A DNA stretch of 10,795 nucleotides, from the NCBI GenBank assembly GCA_034678415.1, contig JAXDBV010000265.1:1-10795 (forward strand). Reading direction: 5' to 3'. The notes under the pieces are model-generated. The model was not told where the DNA came from. It was given only the letters and a program-made list of their open reading frames with translations, and searched no databases. A program made the translations under genes and the position numbers. This DNA comes from JAXDBV01 sp034678415 (GTDB taxonomy: Bacteria > Bacteroidota > Bacteroidia > Bacteroidales > VadinHA17). Shown here piece by piece: positions 7,703 through 10,795 of the stretch. Position 1 is the first letter of the stretch. Each line of letters starts with the position of its first letter.

Positions 7703-9109
7703 TTAGAAATAGCTGGTACAATCCCAGCAATGGGTACAGATTTTCTCCCTTGGTAATCCGATGGCAGCCACCAGGTCATCCACCGTCTGGTACTGGAGGC
7801 TGGTGAAGCCTATTTTTTTTCTTATCATCTCGATCATAGCCCGGTATTCGTCAGTTCCTGGCCTGGCATATTCATCAAGGTTCTCCGGTTCATCAACACC
7901 GATAAGCTGCTTGATTACTTTTCTTCCGGCCAGTTCCAGGGCGGTTTTGGATAAGGAGAAATTGAGGAATTCACAGCTGTAGAGAAGGGGTGGACAGGCT
8001 ATTCTCATGTGAATTTCGGTTGCTCCATAATCATACAAGATCCGTATGGTATCCTGCAGTTGTGTACCACGGACGATAGAATCATCACAGAAAACCAAGC
8101 TTTTCCCTTCGATCACCCCGCGGATGGGGATGAGCTTCATCCTGGCTACCAGCTCGCGCATCTCCTGGTTCCCGGGCATGAAGCTTCTGGGCCATGTAGG
8201 GGTATATTTTACATAGGGACGCATGTAGGGTATTTTCTTCTCATTGGCATAACCGATCGCATGTCCCACTCCTGAATCGGGGATACCTGCAACAAAGTCT
8301 GCTTTCAGGGTATCTTTCCTGGCCAATGCAGCGCCACACCTGTAACGGGTTCGTTCCACATTGATACCCTCGTACTCCGTTGCCGGGTATCCATAGTATA
8401 CCCATAGGAATGCACATATTTGCATTTTCTCCCCGGGAGGAACCAGGGATTCGAATCCTTCAGCGGTGATCCGTATGATCTCACCTGGGCCAATGAACTG
8501 TACCGTTTCATACCCCAGGGTTGGAAAGCTGCTTGATTCAGAGGCCACGGCGTAACCGTCCTCCTTCCGGCCGATGACCAGGGGTGTCCTTCCCAGCTTG
8601 TCACGTGCTGCATAGATACACTCCGGTGTCAGCAACAGGAGACTGCACGATCCTTCAATCAACTCCTGGGCATGCTGTATCCCCTCAACAATCGTAGATC
8701 CCTCATTAATAAGTGTGGCTACCAGCTCGGTGGGATTGGTATCGCCCGTGGTGGTCTCCGAGAAATGCATTTTCCGGTCAAGTATCCTGTTGCACAAAAT
8801 GTTCATGTTATTGATCCTTCCCACCGTCACCAATCCGAAAAATCCATGATGCGACTGGATCAGTATGGGCTGGTTATCGGTATCGCTTATCACACCGATC
8901 CCAGCATTACCGAAGAAATCGGGCAGATCGGCCTCAAACTTTGTTCTGAAATAGGAGTTCTCAATACTGTGTATCGACCTTGTAAACAGGCCATTATGTA
9001 CCACAGTGAGGCCTGCTTTCCGCGTCCCGAGATGAGAATGATAATCGGTCCCGAAAAAAAGGTCACGGACACAATCCGTTCTTGCAATGGTTCCAAATAC
9101 GCCACCCAT
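7703..9109 (-). CDS. PurF-like phosphoribosyltransferase homologue lacking the glutaminase nucleophile
   Basis: Homologue of glutamine PRPP amidotransferase, 468 residues, near the normal PurF length. The phosphoribosyltransferase half is well kept: pyrophosphate loop IPDSGVGHAIGYA at 276-288, flexible-loop region RSFMPGNQEMR at 308-318, and PRPP motif VFCDDSIVRGTQ at 339-350. Cysteines match the [4Fe-4S] ligand pattern of Bacillus-type PurF: C232 (ICAFLW), C379 (YSCEF) and a C-terminal CTHCWDC with C458, C461 and C464. The N-terminal half has the fold's outline but no active site: it begins MGGVFGTI where PurF has CGVFGI, the GHVRYST arginine motif reads GIGVISDT (71-77 region), and HNGNLTN reads TVGRINN (95-101). 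The start at 9109 is firm: the in-frame codons back to a TGA near 9220 contain no ATG, GTG or TTG. I recall similar MGG-starting proteins annotated as amidophosphoribosyltransferase in Bacteroidota, but know no tested function. It lies directly upstream of the second PurF-like gene. Confidence 0.85.
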   Translation of the reverse strand: MGGVFGTIARTDCVRDLFFGTDYHSHLGTRKAGLTVVHNGLFTRSIHSIENSYFRTKFEADLPDFFGNAGIGVISDTDNQPILIQSHHGFFGLVTVGRINNMNILCNRILDRKMHFSETTTGDTNPTELVATLINEGSTIVEGIQHAQELIEGSCSLLLLTPECIYAARDKLGRTPLVIGRKEDGYAVASESSSFPTLGYETVQFIGPGEIIRITAEGFESLVPPGEKMQICAFLWVYYGYPATEYEGINVERTRYRCGAALARKDTLKADFVAGIPDSGVGHAIGYANEKKIPYMRPYVKYTPTWPRSFMPGNQEMRELVARMKLIPIRGVIEGKSLVFCDDSIVRGTQLQDTIRILYDYGATEIHMRIACPPLLYSCEFLNFSLSKTALELAGRKVIKQLIGVDEPENLDEYARPGTDEYRAMIEMIRKKIGFTSLQYQTVDDLVAAIGLPREKICTHCWDCTSYF

Positions 9110-9140
9110 ACGTGCGAATAATAAATAATGAATAATGAGA

Positions 9141-9179
9141 CTTACGGAGGTGCTTTGCGACAGTGTTCCTGTCTGTAAG
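9141..9179. other. nested short inverted repeats in the leader of the PurF-like gene
   Basis: The 133-base gap between the SPOR gene and the PurF-like gene holds an inner inverted repeat GACAG/CTGTC (9159-9163 and 9169-9173, 5-base loop) and an outer pair CTTAC/GTAAG (9141-9145 and 9175-9179). Transcribed on the minus strand this could fold just upstream of the gene. Both stems are short and the arrangement is lopsided, so chance is a real possibility. I see no match to a purine, PRPP or other riboswitch that I know. Confidence 0.2.
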
Positions 9180-9242
9180 GCGAAATGACTTGTACGCTGG
9201 TATATGCAGGCAGGGTATCATGTGCTACAGCAACTGACCGGA

Positions 9243-9698
9243 TTAGTTTAGCTTGGGGAATTCAATCACATCGGGAACGATGTAAGCATTGGGAAATTTC
9301 TTCAGTACATTATAGTACCATGCGTATGCATCGTTCCTGGTACGGAAATCGCCTACTCTTACCTTATAGTTGGAATACTGGTAAAGGATATGTACCTTCA
9401 GTTCAGGGAACTCCGACAGCGCCTTAGCCTTGTTCTCATTAGCCTGTTCCCTGCCGGTTTTTCCCGAGCCGAAATAGATCTGAATACGGAATCCGTTCAT
9501 CCCTTCCCTGCCGGCATTGCTCTCCACATGGCGTTTCAGCAGGGTTTCCAACTGCGGGTCCTGTATCAACCGTACAGTTCCTGTCGTGGCGGTTTGCCGG
9601 CTACGGTTCCTTTCCGCTGCCTGATCGTACCATGCCTGCGAAACCCCTTCCACACCGGTCAGCAACCCAGTCAACACCAGCAGCCAAATTCTGTGCAT
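9243..9698 (-). CDS. secreted SPOR-domain protein
   Basis: Small exported protein of 151 residues. Seen: a signal peptide at about residues 1-22 (MHRIWLLVLTGLLTGVEG, followed by VSQA as a likely cleavage site), a low-complexity polar linker, and a C-terminal SPOR-type domain at about 69-146 with the typical pattern FRIQIYFGSGK, then LKVHILYQYSNYKVRVGDF and RNDAYAWYYNVLKKF. SPOR domains bind denuded glycan strands of septal peptidoglycan in characterised proteins, so this product probably sits in the periplasm at the division site. It has no second catalytic domain. It begins 8 bases after the universal stress gene and is probably cotranscribed with it. No cysteine follows the signal peptide, so it is not a lipoprotein. 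Confidence 0.85.
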   Translation of the reverse strand: MHRIWLLVLTGLLTGVEGVSQAWYDQAAERNRSRQTATTGTVRLIQDPQLETLLKRHVESNAGREGMNGFRIQIYFGSGKTGREQANENKAKALSEFPELKVHILYQYSNYKVRVGDFRTRNDAYAWYYNVLKKFPNAYIVPDVIEFPKLN

Positions 9699-9706
9699 AA
9701 GCCTTA

Positions 9707-10543
9707 TTATTTTTTCGGATGAACACTCAGGATCGGAATGGGCGAATGATTCACCAGTTGCTGCGCGTTGGTGCTCATGCCCAGAGATACCGGCGTTCCT
9801 CTGTGATTGCTCATTATGGAGATAACCTGTATTTCATTCGCCACAGCATAGGAAATGATGGCATCCACCAGGCTGGTCCCCTTCTTGGATCCTTTAACCG
9901 CGTTCACACCCATTTTCTTGAGATACTGAAATGTCTGCTCGGTATAGTTTTTCAGCCTTTTTTTCACATCAGCCCTGTCGGAGCTGCGGAAATCCACCAC
10001 ATGTACCTCGGTATTGAACAGCTTTGCCAGCTCAGCGGTGAATGGCACCTTCTGGCGTGTGTCACGAAAGGCATCGATCGGGATAAGGATCCTCTCGATC
10101 TTTTTCCGCCGTATCCCGTGCCTGATGGTGAGCACGGGGCAGGGAGCCTTGCATACCACACGATAGGCATTGCTGCCCACCCAGAACTCCTCAAACCCTG
10201 AGACACCATGTGTGCCCATCAGAATCAGGTCTGTCCTGTCTTTCTTCGCTTGTTCGATGATGGCTTTATAAATCTTGCCGTGAGCAATAACATAATCGAT
10301 CTTGCCCTTCGCAACGGTATATTGCGGTTTGTACTCTTCAAGTATCTGATCACAGAAATTCACCACCGTTTTGCCATATGTGCTTTCGGTTCCTTTCAGA
10401 ACAAATGGTTCATCATAGTCCTTGCTTTTTCTCACATGAATAAAACGGAGATCAGCATTCGCCTTGTTGGCAATAAATAATGCATGATCAAAAGCGTTCA
10501 TGGAATCTTTTGAAAAATCTACCGGAACAAGTAATTTTTTCAT
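9707..10543 (-). CDS. universal stress protein with two tandem Usp domains
   Basis: Cytoplasmic UspA-family protein, 278 residues, formed of two Usp domains (about 1-142 and 149-276). Seen in the first domain: the N-terminal strand KKLLVPVDFSKDS and the ATP-binding pattern G-x2-G-x9-G-S at 110-124 (GTHG, then GSN), complete. The second domain opens with RILIPIDAFRDT at 151-162 but its equivalent loop (MSNHRGTPVSLGMST) does not keep the full pattern, so only the first half is likely to bind ATP. Two-domain Usp proteins are common in Bacteroidota. The start ATG at 10543 follows a full -7 consensus match about 28 bases upstream. The SPOR gene follows after 8 bases. The stress or signal it answers to cannot be told from sequence. 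Confidence 0.92.
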   Translation of the reverse strand: MKKLLVPVDFSKDSMNAFDHALFIANKANADLRFIHVRKSKDYDEPFVLKGTESTYGKTVVNFCDQILEEYKPQYTVAKGKIDYVIAHGKIYKAIIEQAKKDRTDLILMGTHGVSGFEEFWVGSNAYRVVCKAPCPVLTIRHGIRRKKIERILIPIDAFRDTRQKVPFTAELAKLFNTEVHVVDFRSSDRADVKKRLKNYTEQTFQYLKKMGVNAVKGSKKGTSLVDAIISYAVANEIQVISIMSNHRGTPVSLGMSTNAQQLVNHSPIPILSVHPKK

Positions 10544-10553
10544 AATGACTGGA

Positions 10554-10795
10554 TTAGGAAATAATTAAATCAAATATAGAAATTATTTTTTTATTACTCC
10601 TGGTTAAGTTTTCCACAAAACGGGACACTTGCAGGATGTTTTCGATGGTTGTCTCCCGGCTAACGGGGATTACTTTCTTCATTATGGACGTACCAATGAC
10701 AATCTCTCCTTCTATCCCAACCTGTGCAGTGCCCGATGATACAGCCCTGATCATTGACAATGCATCCTTCCAGAGGTGTTCAGATGTATAATCAA
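10554..10795 (-). CDS. C-terminal part of an unrecognised protein, cut by right window edge
   Basis: The frame is open from the window edge to a TAA at 10554, giving 79 residues. It ends 10 bases before the universal stress gene, in the same direction. Seen: EHLWKDALSMIRAV, then VGIEGEIVIGTSIMKKVIP and a helix-like RFVENLTRSNKKI. Codon choice over most of the stretch looks like the neighbouring genes, which supports real coding, but the last 15 codons are very AT-rich and overlap a promoter-like element. A TTG at 10760 is a possible start, but the frame continues past it so I take the gene to begin outside the window. I recognise no family; it could also be chance open frame. Confidence 0.45.
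   Translation of the reverse strand, partial: DYTSEHLWKDALSMIRAVSSGTAQVGIEGEIVIGTSIMKKVIPVSRETTIENILQVSRFVENLTRSNKKIISIFDLIIS
10571..10578 (-). promoter_or_regulatory. possible -7 element for the universal stress gene
   Basis: On the minus strand TATATTTG is an exact match to the Bacteroidota -7 consensus TAnnTTTG, in an AT-rich stretch 28 bases before the start codon at 10543. No TTTG is seen at the -33 distance. It lies inside the last codons of the partial upstream frame. Confidence 0.35.

Noticed and set aside
9067..9073. Cys13 of the 468-residue PurF-like protein considered as a replacement nucleophile
   Set aside because: PurF glutaminases need the cysteine at the processed N-terminus, and the residues before it align with the region after Cys1, so it is not equivalent.
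9719..10201. A 160-residue open frame on the plus strand
   Set aside because: Antisense to the universal stress gene, which has clear domain motifs throughout this stretch.

Overview
The window looks like chromosomal DNA of a member of the Bacteroidota, probably Bacteroidales-like. Evidence: the dcw gene order mraZ-rsmH-ftsL-ftsI with a small FtsL-like protein, a MraZ starting in the style MATFIGD, a PlsC/GNAT acyltransferase pair of the glycine-lipid type, weak or absent Shine-Dalgarno sequences, and short matches to the Bacteroidota -7 promoter element TAnnTTTG. Coding density is high. I see no rRNA, tRNA, CRISPR array, insertion sequence or phage gene. The longest stretch without a gene is about 210 bases (3652-3862).

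Left block (1-3651, minus strand): the start of the division and cell-wall cluster, read from right to left. mraZ overlaps rsmH by one base, rsmH is 2 bases from an FtsL-like gene, and that is 6 bases from a penicillin-binding transpeptidase (FtsI) cut by the left edge of the window. Upstream of mraZ is a clean array of four MraZ boxes at exact 10-base spacing, which suggests autoregulation of the operon.

Middle block (3863-5721, plus strand): two acyltransferase genes transcribed divergently from the dcw operon. One is a PlsC/OlsA-type O-acyltransferase and the other a GNAT-type N-acyltransferase. Together they would build an N-acyl, O-acyl amino-acid lipid; in Bacteroides such a pair (GlsB/GlsA) makes glycine lipids.

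Right block (5715-10795, minus strand): a partial gene of unknown function at the right edge, a two-domain universal stress protein, a secreted SPOR-domain protein, and two different PurF-like (glutamine PRPP amidotransferase) paralogues in tandem. The paralogues look complementary. The upstream one (7703-9109) keeps the phosphoribosyltransferase site and the cysteines expected for an Fe-S cluster but has lost the glutaminase nucleophile and neighbouring active-site residues. The downstream one (5715-7616) keeps an intact glutaminase site but is enlarged and has an altered pyrophosphate loop. This pair is the most interesting thing in the window. Everything else is recognisable housekeeping or envelope biology, and I do not see a convincing defence, mobile or otherwise novel multi-gene system.
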